DNA of 64,000 bases from Lanius collurio (GCA_020086605.1 JACBWW010000004.1:44161102-44225101), one strand, 5' to 3'; counted from the stretch's first letter, positions 50,997 to 63,521 are shown. Notes: generated from the letters alone by a model not told the origin. Translations and numbers: made by a program.

Positions 50997-52807
50997 TTGC
51001 TTGATTTCTTGAGATGCAGCTGGTCCGGAGCACCGCCTTTGAAATGTGAGCACATTGCAGAGATGTCGACATGCTCTTTGCAGGCAGCTTGCAGCACAGG
51101 AGACAGCACTAATGACTGCAAAAGGCTTTTAGAAGCTGCATTTGGGTGATCCCTCCCCTTCTTTTGGGGGAGTTTGGGGAGTGCTTTAAGTAGCTGCCAT
51201 GCTGGGGGGTTCATCTGGGTACAGTGCACTCGTGTTGAACACTCTCCACCAGCCATTGGTTCTCCCAGCTGATCTCAAATACCTGCTGGAAGGGCTGCAG
51301 CACCCTCCTGCTGGCCATGGTGGTGTTCTCCAGTACTGGCTTTGCAGAGGGTGGCCAAGTTAAGGCAACAGCCTTCACTGCTGACGTGATGAAAGCCCAG
51401 GAAACTACTCCACCACACTGCTCATGTCCATCTTGGACCCCTGACCACACTAGTCATCGTCCTTCCCACAACTTGAAGGATCTCTTACAACCTTTTCATA
51501 AAAATCTTAGGGCATAAGCAGTAATTAACCCTCATTTCCTTGGCACGGCCAAGCAATATCAGCACAACAAAAGCCCAGCCACCAATGTCTCAGTTTCACC
51601 TTTCAATGCCCCTATAGAGTGCAAGTGGAGCAGGTAAATTGTCCTCCTTATGGGTCTAAAAGCAAGGGAGGAGGAATGACTGTGCTCCACACAGATTAAA
51701 AAAATAAGGACTAATGGTGTTTATAGTTACAGCCCATTTTCAGCTCCAGCTGTCTCAAAGCAGAGTGACATAAAACACATAAGTTCATTGTGTTTCACAA
51801 GAGGATATCCATATCCTTTCATATCACATTAAAAATGTCAAAATATCTTTCTGTTCGGAGCATGTATGCCAGGAAAAGGTCAGAGCAGCACTTTCAATGC
51901 TGAGTACGTGGTGATCCTCACTAGACCAACTCTTCTCTGCCATGAACATCTCAAACTGAGTTATCAACTCAGATACCCCTCTACAGCAGAGTGATGCATT
52001 TAAAAGCAGAAAACCTAACACTTCTCAAGTCAAGAGAATGTTAAAAATTTAATTTCCATTTTCTGCAGAAATTCAACAAAGCAAGTACATTGTTAATATT
52101 TTCAAGAATAGAACTGGTATCTCACTTATCTGTTTATAGTGGTCTATATATGTTCTAGGAAAGATTTATTGCATTGTGAGTTTGAAATTACTCACTTGCA
52201 GCAGCTTGGGAGCAGCTTTCAGTTATCACTCAATGTTCAATTGTTTCATTAAATGAATGGGGCACCAAGATGCTTGAGTCTTCATGTAAGCAGGAAAATT
52301 TGTGACTAAAAATGAAGTAACTTAAAATATCTTGTCCTATGAAACTTCATAGCCAGTTCATCCTAGCCCTGAAGAAGCTGAGAATTTATAGCTCACTTAC
52401 TACCTTGAGGCAGGGCTGTAGTTAGGAGATGTTGGAATCTCATCAACTTTGACATAGGAATTTGTTACATTCAGAGACCAGGAATTTAATAAAAACAGGG
52501 TTTCATTGAGAGGACCGCTGAAACACCCAGCCAGTATCTCAGAGAAACTCTGGTCTTGCCTTACTAATCATCAACAGTCACAAAATACAACTCTGCAACA
52601 ATTATCTGATGATTAATCTGAAAAAAAATCTTTCCACCAGTCACATTTCTTTAAAAATTGGGGTTTTTAATGTAAGCAGTGTGATGAAGACTCAAGAAGA
52701 TGTGAAACCTCATCCCTCTACACTGAGTTTAGGACATCTCATCACTTCTAGGTGACTTTTACAAAGCAGAAGAAAGCCTTGGGACATTTGGATGAGTGTC
52801 CTAGGGA

Positions 52808-53020
52808 TCACAGAATCATAGAATCATTTAGTTTGGAAAAGACCCCTGAGATCATCAAGTCCAAACTTTGACTCATCACCACCTTGTCAACTAGGCCATG
52901 GCATTAAATGCCACTTCCAGTTGTTTTTCAAACTCCTCCAGGAATAGTGATTCCACCACCTCCCTGGAGAGCCCATTCCAATGCCAGACAACCATGAAGA
53001 AATTCCTCCTGATGTTCAGG
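52808..53020 (-). mobile_element. CR1-type LINE 3' end, antisense
   Basis: It begins with the reverse complement of two terminal octamer repeats ('cagaatcatagaatcattta'). It continues with 'gtttggaaaagacccc', 'gatcatcaagtccaa', 'gtgattccaccacctccc' and 'gagcccattccaatgcc', and ends at 'aagaaattcctcctgatgtt'. The intact octamers mark the element's 3' terminus precisely at 52,808. Its internal text differs from the CR1 copies at 13.7 and 54.7 kb, so it belongs to another subfamily. About 213 bp remain. Confidence 0.9.
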
Positions 53021-53793
53021 ATCATGCATCCTTCTCCAAGTTCCATACTGCAAACCCAGGTTTTCAAATCTGATGATAACTCTTATATTTCATTTTCAGT
53101 CGTAAGAAAAAAAGATATATTTCTATATTAAATTTTTCCCCTAAGATAAATTGGTAATTCCCCAGTGATAAACTCCAACAGACAGCTTATCCTTAAGAGA
53201 CAAATTTGAAAGAATGACAGCAAAATCAGTACAGTTACATTAATGCAAACACTAAGCTCAACCTTTTCACTCCACTTTTAACACTTGCCTTGTTTTCTGA
53301 GCTACTGTAAATCTTCATGGAGCTAAGGACACCCATAACCCCATGTCCAGATTACCAGGATCCATTGACAAAACACCACTGAGGCCACCTTTACAGTTCC
53401 AGGGCCAAACCCTTGAACCATCAATCATTTCTCTGGCTTCATCTTTAAAGTTGGAACATCAAAGAACATATAGTTTCACATTTACTGTGAAGCAAAATGC
53501 AACTCCATTGGAAGGCACTTGACTTGTCTTAATTAAGAGATTTTTTTTCCTTTAAATGTCTCCTCCATGCTTCCTCATCTTGACCTATTCCTTTATCTCA
53601 AGCACTGTTATTCCTAGTGTTTTGGTCTACTAGAGATGAGACTTGCCCTTTTTCTGGGGCCCATCCATGTTCAACCATAGTGATCCATCAGCTGTTTGCC
53701 ATGAACTGGAGCCATTTCTATTTCTTATTTTAAATAGTCTTACCCATGCAAAAAGGGGATGTTGCTTGTCTTGTTCTTGTTGCAATCAGATTT
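53021..53793. other. Spacer between CR1 fragments
   Basis: No repeat or coding signal recognised. Confidence 0.6.
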
Positions 53794-54046
53794 ATAGAAG
53801 CAGACAATCTGCTGAGTTGGAAGGGATCCACCAAAATCATCAAGTCCAACTCTCGACCCTGGTCAGTCCCATTGTGTGTCCCAAAATGTTGCCCAAATGC
53901 TTCTTGAACTCTGTCAGACTGGTGCTGTGACCACTGCCCTGGGGAGCCTGTTCCAGTGCCCAGTCACTTCCTAGGTGAAGAACCTTTTCCTGTTACCCAA
54001 CCTAAACCTCCCCCAACTCAGCTTCCTGCCATTTCCTCAAGTTCCT
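53794..54046 (-). mobile_element. CR1-type LINE 3' end, antisense, different subfamily
   Basis: The plus strand reads 'ctgctgagttggaaggga', 'tcatcaagtccaactc', 'gggagcctgttccagtgcc', 'aagaaccttttcctgttacc' and 'gcttcctgccatttcctc'. This is the order seen at the 3' end of the CR1 subfamily whose tail reads 'gagttggaagggacc' in this orientation. The terminal octamers are eroded ('atagaagcagacaatctg'). About 253 bp remain. Confidence 0.88.
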
Positions 54047-54680
54047 TTGTATACATGTACTGTATACATAAAGTACATATTTGGAAAACGCATTAGTTAG
54101 ATTTTATTTCATCAAGCTCTCATGAAATTTGAGGATTTCAAGCTGAAATGGTATTGAGTGTTCAGGGTTTAAAAGCCTTCCCACTTATAAGCAGTTTCTG
54201 TCTCCCAGTGCTCAGATCCCTGAGCCCTATTGTGGCTTGTCAGCTTTCCTTGGCTCTGGGCTTGTCTGCCACCAACTAAACCATAGAAAAACAAAGCACA
54301 TTTCATTTACATCCCATCTGATCTCAGGCTTGGGTTTAGGTAATGTTTTAGAAGGTCTGCTCCCTGTTCACAGTAGGTTTTGCATATGGATCAGTAGGGT
54401 TGTTAAGCTGTTAGGCTCATGCTTCCCCCAGGCTTCAACTGAACTGATAGCTGTTTGGGGTGTGATACAAGTGTTTGCTTTCGTAGCAGTATTTTAAAGC
54501 ACTCCTCACTATATCAAGTAATGCTCTTCAGCCCTACTGCCCTCTTACTTCCCAGAGCACTTTTCTGACATCATTGCTGTAAGCCTGATGTCACCAAACC
54601 CCTCCTGTACAAAACCAAGAGTTATGCATTTCCTTAAACTGCCCCAGGCCCTTCAATGCCTCTCTGCTGTTCTTGTCAGT
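54047..54680. other. Spacer between CR1 fragments
   Basis: No repeat or coding signal recognised. Confidence 0.6.
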
Positions 54681-54949
54681 CATCATAGAATGGCCTGGTT
54701 TGGAAAGGACCTTAAAGATCATGTGGCTCCCAAGCCCTTTTGTGGGAAGAGACACCTTTCACTAGACCAGGTCACTCAGAGCCCCATCCAACCTGACCAT
54801 GAGCACTTCCAGGGAAGGGACACCCACAGCTTCTCTGGGCAATCTCTTCCACTGCCTCACCACCCCCACAGTAAGGAATTTCTTCCTAATATCTGATCTA
54901 AACCTGCTGTCTTTTAGTTGAAGTTGTTCCCCCATGTCCTGTCACTGCA
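54681..54949 (-). mobile_element. CR1 LINE 3' end, antisense
   Basis: It begins 'catcatagaatggcctggtt' (the reverse-complemented tail) and continues 'ggaccttaaagatcatgtgg', 'gagccccatccaacctg', 'gagcacttccagggaaggg' and 'gtaaggaatttcttcctaat', ending near 'catgtcctgtcactgcag'. This is the same subfamily type as the copies at 13.7 and 62.9 kb. About 270 bp remain. The 102-codon plus-strand frame at 54,588-54,896 is simply CR1 antisense. Confidence 0.93.
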
Positions 54950-56380
54950 GTCTCAAGTCTATAATTTTTCTGCTTTTATTTTTTGTGTCTCCTATGTGTT
55001 GCATCCTTTTTTTTCACTAAAGCTTTTAATCAATTAAAAACTGTGAAGAACAGTTTTATTGTTAGCTGCTCCCCACCCCAAACAGTTCTCTTTCCCCACA
55101 TCCTATTGCCAGAGACAGGGTATACCCAACACCACCAAGAACAGCGTGGGTCAACTTCAAAGCAGGCTCCTATTGACACACTAATTCCCTGTCACCTCAG
55201 AGATTTCATGTGCCAATTTCTTCAATAATTGGGCTCTGCCAGCAAAGAGGTGAAATTATTGTTTTAATATTAGCCTTCTTTTATCTTTGAAAAGGAGCAT
55301 TTGTTTTGGCACTATCAAGACAAACCTTAATAAACTGACTGGCAAACAGTGTGTTTAGCAATGAAAATGATACCCGGACAGGGATTATAATGTAAGCAAT
55401 AAAAGGGAATAGAGAGATTTAGGAAAGGATGTGATTTATAATGACTTTAAGGAGGATAAGCTTCTACATCTGTGATTGCTTGATTCTATAATATTTTAAT
55501 TGATTATCAGAGCTAACAGGTTTATTTTTTCATGTGAATAAAAGCTGTTTTACTTCAGCTTTCGTTTGCATTTATTTTACAGCCGATATTAACATGGATA
55601 TTTTTTCATAAATTTTGGCTCCATCATGTTGCACTCATTCCATAGGCTTAGAAACCTAAATTAGCTTGGGCTGGGGGAGGGAGCCAGGAAAGCTTGTGGT
55701 TACACCTGTTACTCTCTGTAGTAGTGGAGGGGGTTTTTGGGATTTTAGATGAAAAACAGTATCACTCTGCACTGACTCACCATCCTTTTCTTTCCGCTGA
55801 CAGGTCCCCCAGCAATTATCACTCTCTCCTTCAGGCTGGTTTTCAGCCATGCTGACAAACACAATGCAAACCCAAACAATTCAGGGGGGCACCTGAAGCC
55901 ATCCAACATACATATTTTGCACCCCACTGAAGGCAACAGGTCCCAAGGTGGTAACTCCCCCTCTACGCCTTTTCTGAAACAAGTTAGGGTTGAGTGTTAT
56001 TTATTTCTATATAAACTAATGATTCTGTCCACAACTCAAAATTCAGGGAAGCCTTTAGGCACTGGTAAGCATGTACATTTTTTTAAACAGGTAGAGAAAC
56101 TCACAGTGCTGCTCACAATGGGTTGCTCTCCTACAGTGGTTTTAACTCACATTTACAAAAATGGGGAGATTTTAATGTAAATTCTATTATTTATAGAATG
56201 TATTGTTTGTAGTTATTTGCAAACAGGGTGCAGGAGTGAGGAGGGAGCACACCCTGAGTTGTACCTGCCTGTGAGTTTTAGGCGGCCATTTCTGAAGCTT
56301 TCAAGGAAATTTTTAGCTTTTGCACAGTCTCCCAGCCTCATTCAGCACTTGGGGATGGAGGCAATACTTCAGAACTGTTA
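54950..56380. other. Non-coding stretch, no supported gene
   Basis: No repeat, exon or RNA gene is supported. Confidence 0.6.
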
Positions 56381-56438
56381 TGGTAGGAATCTATGATCTT
56401 TAAGGTCTTTTTCAATCTAAATGACTCCATGATTCTAC
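56381..56438 (+). mobile_element. Short CR1 3'-tail fragment, sense
   Basis: The text 'ctatgatctttaaggtcttt', then 'ttcaatctaaatgactccat', then 'gattctac' matches the last 58 bp of a CR1 in sense orientation, ending in a worn octamer. It is a very short 5'-truncated insertion. Confidence 0.82.
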
Positions 56439-57869
56439 AAAGTTTGAGGGTTCCTGAAGGTACCAGTAAGGACATGACAAAACAAATCCGGGGACAGCCC
56501 CTTGGGAAGAGGCAAAAGCTCAATGGTTTTAAGTAAAAATAGTAGCAGAAAGAATTTACATATTTTCTGTCACTCAAATAAAAGAAACAAACAAAACCCA
56601 GCCCTATCAGAAACAGCTTTAAATCTAAACACCAGTGGCATTTTGAAGAACTGACATTTGAAAGCTCTTACCTCTTTTAACAAAAAATACAATTCTTCAT
56701 AGCTCTGCATTTGCTTGGAAATCAAGTTATGCTACATTATTCCCAGGCACTTCCTAGTTGGATTTTCCAACTAAGATTTTATTAAATTTTTAATTCTCTT
56801 ATGAAGTTTCAATAACATTTCAGTGTAGCTTCTCCACAGAAGTAAAATTTACTTCACTTGATTCAAGTAGCTGTGTAAGAGTGGACTCATTTTGGAAAAA
56901 AAACCAAAACATAAAAATCAAGGTGTACTTGTAGCTAGTAAACTTAACATGTAGATGTAAACTTACTCTAAGCAGTGAGCAATGCACATATCCTAAATGA
57001 ATAAGTGAAATATAAGTTCAGGTCAGAAAGGTTCAAATTTCCACTGTGTAAGCAAGAAAGCCAGGCATATCTAAGCCTAAAACTTACTTCAGTGACATTT
57101 GTACATGTAGACCAGCCTTTATATCCATTAACATTTAACAGAATAATTAAATACACTCTTAAAATTCAAGATAAAATGAATACTTACTTTTCTCTCCCTA
57201 CAAATTTTACAACAATTATTGTTCCACTTAAAAGAAAAGCAACTAAAGCCTTACTTTTAAAGTGTGTATTTGAATTTTATCTGCATATGTGCAAAACATT
57301 TGCTTTTATTAGAACTGTTGGAGAAGAAAAAAAAGATCAATCTTTAACTGGCCACTGCAGTGGATATTTTTAAGGGAGTAAACAGCAAATTAAAATGAAG
57401 GCCATCCCATAAAATGTTATGCAGCTCAGAGTGGAATCTGGCCCTGTGAAGATCAGTAGGGATTTGGCAGGTTTGTTCTGTACTGGCCATGTGGAGAGGC
57501 CCTTGCTTCTGCCCCAAGGCAGACCTGGGTTTTAGCGTCCTGCAGTGCCAGTTTTACCTTTCAACACTTGATGGAGCAGTTTCCCTGGATTTCCGTTTTG
57601 CCTGGGTCCTGCTCCAGCCTACCTTCGGGCTACCTCAATCCATCAGGAGCATTTCCTGTCAGCTTGGTGCTGTAAAAAAAAAAAACAAAAAAACAACCAA
57701 CCCAGATGGAGAGACTTGTAGAAAAGCATCCTACCGAATGCAACCTTAAACAAAAAAAGAAAGTCAGGAATTTAACATCCAATTCCTTACATTCATATTG
57801 CTAATTTTTAAAAAAATGCTGAAATCCTCTGTTGTTTAAGTGAAGCCATTACAATATCTTCTGACACAA
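56439..57869. other. Non-coding stretch, no supported gene
   Basis: Only the A-rich tract at 57,674 stands out. Confidence 0.6.
57674..57703 (+). repeat. A-run plus A/C-rich tract
   Basis: Twelve A, then CAAAAAAACAACCAACCC. Confidence 0.85.
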
Positions 57870-57996
57870 GAAGAATTAAAAAGTGTTTGGACAATCCCCT
57901 CAGGCACATGATGCAATTCTTGAGGTGTTCTGTGCAGGGCCAGGGGTTGGACTCAGTCCTGATGGGTCCCGTCCAACTCAGCCTATTCTGTGATTA
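57870..57996 (+). mobile_element. CR1 3' end fragment, sense
   Basis: It reads 'tttggacaatcccctcaggc', 'acatgatgcaattcttgagg', 'ctgtgcagggccaggggttg' and 'gactcagtcctgatgggtcc', and ends 'caactcagcctattctgtga'. This is the sense version of the same CR1 subfamily as the copy at 53,794. About 127 bp remain, with one recognisable terminal octamer (attctgtga). Confidence 0.9.
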
Positions 57997-60900
57997 AGCA
58001 GGGATTTGGAGAACAGGCCTTAGGGCTTTGTTCTGGAATGTCTTCCAGAAAAGAAATTGGCTGGCTGGCAGACAGCATCAGGTATGGCCAGCATCCTCCA
58101 AAGGAGACTGAAGTTTGCTCTTGTCTCAGTGTAAGACCAGACCTCAGCATGGGTTTCCCTACTTGTGTCAACATTGTCAAAAATCTGCTTCTCTTTCACA
58201 GAAAACTTGGTAGGAGAAAAAGAACCAAAACTACACAGACAGCTAAAGGAATTGACCAAACTGATTGCACCTCTGCAAAAGGACACCTCACACTTACCAT
58301 ATGAAATAAACTCTCCACTTCATTAAACATATACAGTTACAAGCTAACGTGGAAATAAGGATACAGGACATTGTTCTGAAGGCTTTAAAAATCCTCTGTC
58401 ATCAATATACTGGCAAAATACAACTTTAGCAGTAGCAGTTCACTATCTGGCTTACTTACTAATCCTTTAATCTTTGCTACAGCCAAGCTGAGAGTGCCAA
58501 CGCCATGCCATAAAAGGTGGGTATTCTCACATATTTTACTATGCTTTGCACAATTAGAGCTTAATTCTATTAATCACAAACTTCCTGAATGAAAAAGAGA
58601 TTTGGGGAAATTGTCAAGATTTCACAATGACACTTGGGAATTGTAGTCTGTATCTGAGAAGCATCCTTTTAAGCATACCATGAGTCAAAGTTCCTTCCTC
58701 CCTTTTCTGTTTGAAAATTTCAGCCATTTCCCTCTGTGAAAAGTGATTCTTACTCCATGTTTTTAATGTAAGACTCTGTACAGCCCTAATGGCAAAAGGT
58801 AACAGAGCTGGTGCCATGGGTGATCCCAAGCTTGCAACTAAGCAGTCCAAGAACTTGGGAGGCACATGGACAAGATTGCAGACTGCTCAATGAGATTTAT
58901 TTTGAAGAAAGCTGCTGCAATTTTCTTGTAATTTTGGGCTGCAAGGTATCAATCACTATTTTGATTAAGAGAAAGACATCCTAAGAACAGACTCCTGTCA
59001 GTTCACACCTCGGTGGTCAAGCCAAAACTTCTTATATTTCCACTGGAGGAGGCACTTGAAAGGAAAAGAAAGCCAGGGACAAAAAAAAAAAGCCACAATA
59101 ACAGCAAATCCTGAACAAACAAACATCAAGAGAGCTCATCAAACCAAACCAAACCAAACCAAACCAAACCCCAACACCTCTGCTTTGATCCAGTTTGATA
59201 CAATTGCAAAGGACAAACAAAAATGGGGAAGACCAGCAGGAGAGGAAGGAAGAAAGAGGCAGCCCTAACATGGATGCAGAGCTGCTGAAATTAGAGTGTT
59301 TGGAAATAAAAGTCAGAGAGACTTCCTTGTACCAGTGTTTAGCATGGCTCCTTGGACAAGACCCCAACTGACATAAATCACAGGAGCTTTGCTGAAGCTG
59401 CCTGTATCTATATCAGATGGGACCTGGCACTGCAGTCGTGCAGAATTGCTGCCCTGTGCATGTGCAGTTCCTAACAAGTGCATGGCCAAGGAGGGTACAG
59501 CAGCAAACCTCAGGTACTATCCCAGTGGCAAAAATTGCTCCACTTCTTCCTAAACCACTGTAGTAAACTGTCCACACTAAATTGGAGAAAACATATCACT
59601 TCTTTTGCCTATTTCTCTTACAGGTCTGGCACTGCAGCCTTTCAGGGACACCTTCTGAGGATTAGAAATTACTCATTTTCTTCTGATGCATGTAAGACTA
59701 AGACAACAGAAACATTTGATCCCCATCACTGGGCACAACTGATCCACTCCACTCTTATTAAGCTGGAAAACACCCTGCAAACTTGTTTAGCCCATGATCT
59801 TTGTCATTTAGCATTAAAAAGAAGGAAGAGAAAACCCCAAAACAAAATCCACACAATGGGGAAAACAGATCCGTGAAGACTAAAGCAAGCAAAAGTGAGT
59901 TTCTTCCCCCAGGACTCTCCAAACCCCATCAGGACAGCAGCAAGCAGACCTTTGAAACTACTTGGCTTAAAGGGTTGTAGTGAAACCAAAGCCTAAGGCC
60001 ATAATCTGGGAGCACACCCTGTCCCAGCCTGAGACAGGAGGACACCAATGCACAGTCTCCCCACACACTGTACATCCTAAAATTCCTGTTGTCATAACCC
60101 AAACTGAAGTGCTTCATGTCCTGACTTTTTATGGTACTTTTCCGGTGTTGTCAATAGATTTCACCTTTCCAAGTAGAAACAACTTTCAAGCTCATTACCG
60201 AGCAGATTTTATCTGAAAAGAGCTGCTGTCCCTCAGGAACGTAGTGGAAAATATGAAACCACAATGAAAGTTATATCTGGAAACTTCCCATGTGATGAGC
60301 TTAAACTTTGTTATGGTAAATATGCTGCTTCTCTTCAGCCACAACCTTGGCAGAGTTACAGTTTTTTTTCCCAGAAATCAAGTCCTATATTGCTATGTGA
60401 CAAAAGTAAATAATGACTCATTAAATGATCCTAAGAAGAAAAACTGAAGGCTTGCTCCTCTCAAAGGCATTTGCACTGGGAAATTTGATAATGTCACCAA
60501 CCACAGCAGCAAACATTACTTGAGGATTTTCTCCCTTCATTGAGCCAGCCAGGAGCATGCTGAAACCACTGCTCTGTGTGGTTGTGCAGTCACCTTCACA
60601 AAGCTTTGTTTTTCCATCCTCAAAGACTGATGCAGAAGAAGTTGTATCTCAAAAGGGCAGGGTGAAGAATTAGAAGCAGTGTCACAGCCGGTGTTCTCGG
60701 TGCCAGGCACGCTGCACTTAGGAGACCAGCTCTGTCCCTGCAATGCTTATTTCAATTCTACTTGAGTTTGGCTAAATACTCCCAAAACAACCCCTCAAGG
60801 ACCCCTCATAACCCTTGTACCAAACTAAAAACTCATGCAAGGCTCTCAAAGGCAAGAGGCAAGTTCATTTACCAAAAGCAGGAAACCACAACACAGATAG

Positions 60901-62854
60901 TGTGATACGGAAAGTCAGCATGAAACGCCTGATACTCCACCATGGAGCAGGGACTTGAAGCCAACACCAAAGGCATATTTGGATTTAAATAAATTATTCT
61001 CCTCTCCCTTTCATAGCATCTAAGGCATCAGCGCTGGCACAGGCAATTTGTTTATGTCTCTTAAGTTACCTAACCACGGGACATTGTCTTGGCTGGGGTT
61101 TTGATGGGGAAGAGGAAGGAAGGGTTTGTCTTTCATTTGCAACCACCACTTTGACATTGTAAGGCCTCTGCAATAACGCTCTTCTTAGCAACCTCTTTAG
61201 CACCTAAAGAAATGGTGCCTTGATCTTTGATATAGGCTAGAGTCGCAAAAGTCATATATATTAGATTGAAAACTAGGTAAGTTCCATTTAAGAACAAATT
61301 AAACTTTTCTGTGCATTTGTACAGCAAAAATTTGTAGCAAATTCATAACTGGAATTTTAGTTTATTAGATGTAGCTGTCTACAGTAATGAGGATATTAAT
61401 ATTTGCAGCTTGACTCTCAACTATTGAGATTTAAAATTTTTTAAATACATTTTCATCCAACCAAGTGCATATAATTAAATCAGATACAATCTTTCTACAA
61501 TTTCTTCACAGTGTAGGTTTGTAGCTCATTCCTTCTTCTTTCAATGGTCATATCTTTCCATGTGCACTCCTTGGGTACCTCTGGTATCACAAGGTGCTCC
61601 CCAACAGAGGCTGCCTCTGCCAGGAGCTCCCTGCACACTCCTGGCCATGGTCAGTCACAAGCCTGGGCGCTGTCCCAGCTTCAGCTTGTTCTCCTGAAAT
61701 AAACCTGGAATGCATCAGCTTTGGGGCAGCACTCATCATCCTTTTCAGTCTTTATGTGACTGTAAGACAGTAAGATGTGGCTGGGTCTGTTTTAGAGGAA
61801 AAATATGCACTGAAGAGGAGGATATGTCTGCCCAGAGAGGGATTATGCTTCACGTGCAACACTGGGCTAGTGGTCATCCTGAAATCAGTAGAAACAGATG
61901 GATCCTCTTTAACTGCTTGCCACACACTCCTCTGAGCCTGGATAACTTTCACCAGGTGCAAAACCTCTACCTTTATCCAGCTTCCACAGAATATACTATG
62001 CAATTATCAGTGCATTTGAAGCAGTTCATTTTATGCCAGTTCCACAGTCTTGGCAAATTTTCTTTAAAAAATTTTAACTAAAAACACTCAGATATTTTAG
62101 TTCCCTTTAATTTGAATAAAACAACTACCTTTTTCTTCTCTTCAATTATGTGCACAGGGTTTAAATACAATATTGTGTGTACTGCTCAGCTCTGAAATGC
62201 CTCTAACTTCACTTTTATTTTCTCTTTTCTACTCCCCACCTTCCCCACAGCCCACATCCTGCTTTCTCATTTCCATATCAGACAATACATATTATATTCT
62301 GGAAGGGAAAAAGAAAGCAGTAAAATTTTGAGACAAACTAAAAGCCAGAGTGGCGTTCTCTCGATGTGCAAGAGTCTCGTGTCCAAAGTCAATAGGTTTT
62401 GTGAACTGCACATTCATGTCATAACTTCCAGGCTGTGCCCACATCCACATTCATGTCTCATTTCTAACTCAGTCCATCTAGCCAGGTTCGCACAAGCTGG
62501 AGGATGCTGTGCTTCCATCCCTGCACACGGATAGTAATGTCACAAATCTCCAGCTTGCTCTCTTCACTGTGGTCAGCTTGGACCCAGAGCTGAAAATTAC
62601 CCATATTTGTTAGGTGAAAACCTGTCTAGGGGAATGGAGCAACTCTCTCCTGCAAGGACAGCAGGTACAGCCACCCCTGCTTATCACCATGTGCAGGACA
62701 CCTTCCCCTAAAGCAACACCCACAGCAGTAAAGCAAAACCTCCCTCTGCAGAAATTACTCGTGCTCTGCTGAGGAGCATGAATTTGTGACAACTATTTCC
62801 ACCTGACAGCCTGCTCTGGGGACATCCTGCTGTACCAAGTTTTGTCAGCACATA
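57997..62854. other. Non-coding stretch, no supported gene
   Basis: No interspersed repeat is seen. The A/C tract at 59,081 is listed separately. Exon-like frames occur at 58,767-58,845 (minus) and 59,624-59,691 (plus), each with reasonable splice-like ends. Neither has a partner or a recognisable product, so I treat them as chance. Confidence 0.55.
59081..59172 (+). repeat. A-run and A/C tract ending in (AAACC)6
   Basis: A11 at 59,081-59,091, then an A/C-rich segment broken by a few G and T. It ends in six perfect AAACC units (59,141-59,170) followed by CC. This is the cleanest pentanucleotide repeat in the window. Confidence 0.9.
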
Positions 62855-63521
62855 CATTTGATCCTCTGGCAATGTGTGCTCTCAGCCCAAAAAGCCAAAT
62901 GTGTCCTGGGCTTCATCCAAAGCAGCGTGGCCAGCAGGGCAAGGGGGGGATTCTGCCCCTCTACTCCTTCTGTCCCTCTGTTCTGGACACCCCACCTTGC
63001 AGTGCTGCATCCAGCTCTGGGGTCCCCAGCACAGGAAGGACATGGACCTCCTGAAACATGTCCAGAGGAGGCCACCAAGTTGAACAGAGAAAAAGCACCT
63101 CTCATCTGAGGAAAGACTGAGAGAATTGGGATTGTTCAGCCTGGAAAAGAGAAGTCTTTGGGATGACCTAATTGTGGCCTTCCAGTACCTGAAGGGAGCC
63201 TACAGGAAAGATGGAGAGGGGCTTTTTAAAAGAATGTGTAGTAACAGGACAGGGGGGAATGGATTCAAACTGAAAGAGAGTAGGTTTAGATTAGACATTA
63301 GGGAGAAATTCCTTACTGTGAGGGTAAAGAATTTCACTACTATGAGGCACTGACACAGGTTGCCCAGAGAAGCTGTGGATTCCCCATCCCCAGCAGTGTT
63401 CAAGGCCAGGTTGGATGGGGCTCTGGGCAACCTGACCTGGTGAAAGATGTCCCTGTCCGTGGAAAGTGGTTGGAACAAGATGGTCTTTAAGGTCCTTTCC
63501 AACACAAGCCATTCTATGATG
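62855..63521 (+). mobile_element. CR1 LINE, 5'-truncated, with ORF2 C-terminal remnant
   Basis: About 667 bp in sense orientation. The translation can be followed through shifts of frame: QCVLSAQKAKCVLGFIQSS (62,869 onward), then ILPLYS, then CIQLWGPQHRKDMDLLKHVQRR (from about 63,008), then LRELGLFSLEKRSL and FQYLKGAYRKDGEGLF. This is the C-terminal part of CR1 ORF2, beyond the reverse-transcriptase core. It is followed by the untranslated tail 'gttggatggggctctgggca' and 'tctttaaggtcctttcca', ending 'ccattctatgatga'. At least two frameshifts and several stops make it inactive. Divergence looks lower than in the other copies. Another oddity is an insertion-like 'aagaatttcactactatgag' near 63,328. 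Confidence 0.95.

Larger units (their letters stand above)
49193..52807. other. Non-coding stretch, no supported gene
   Basis: Apart from A-rich simple sequence at 49,609, 50,608 and 50,955 nothing is supported. Confidence 0.6.

Noticed and set aside
54588..54896. 102-codon plus-strand open frame
   Set aside because: It is the antisense strand of the CR1 copy at 54,681-54,949.
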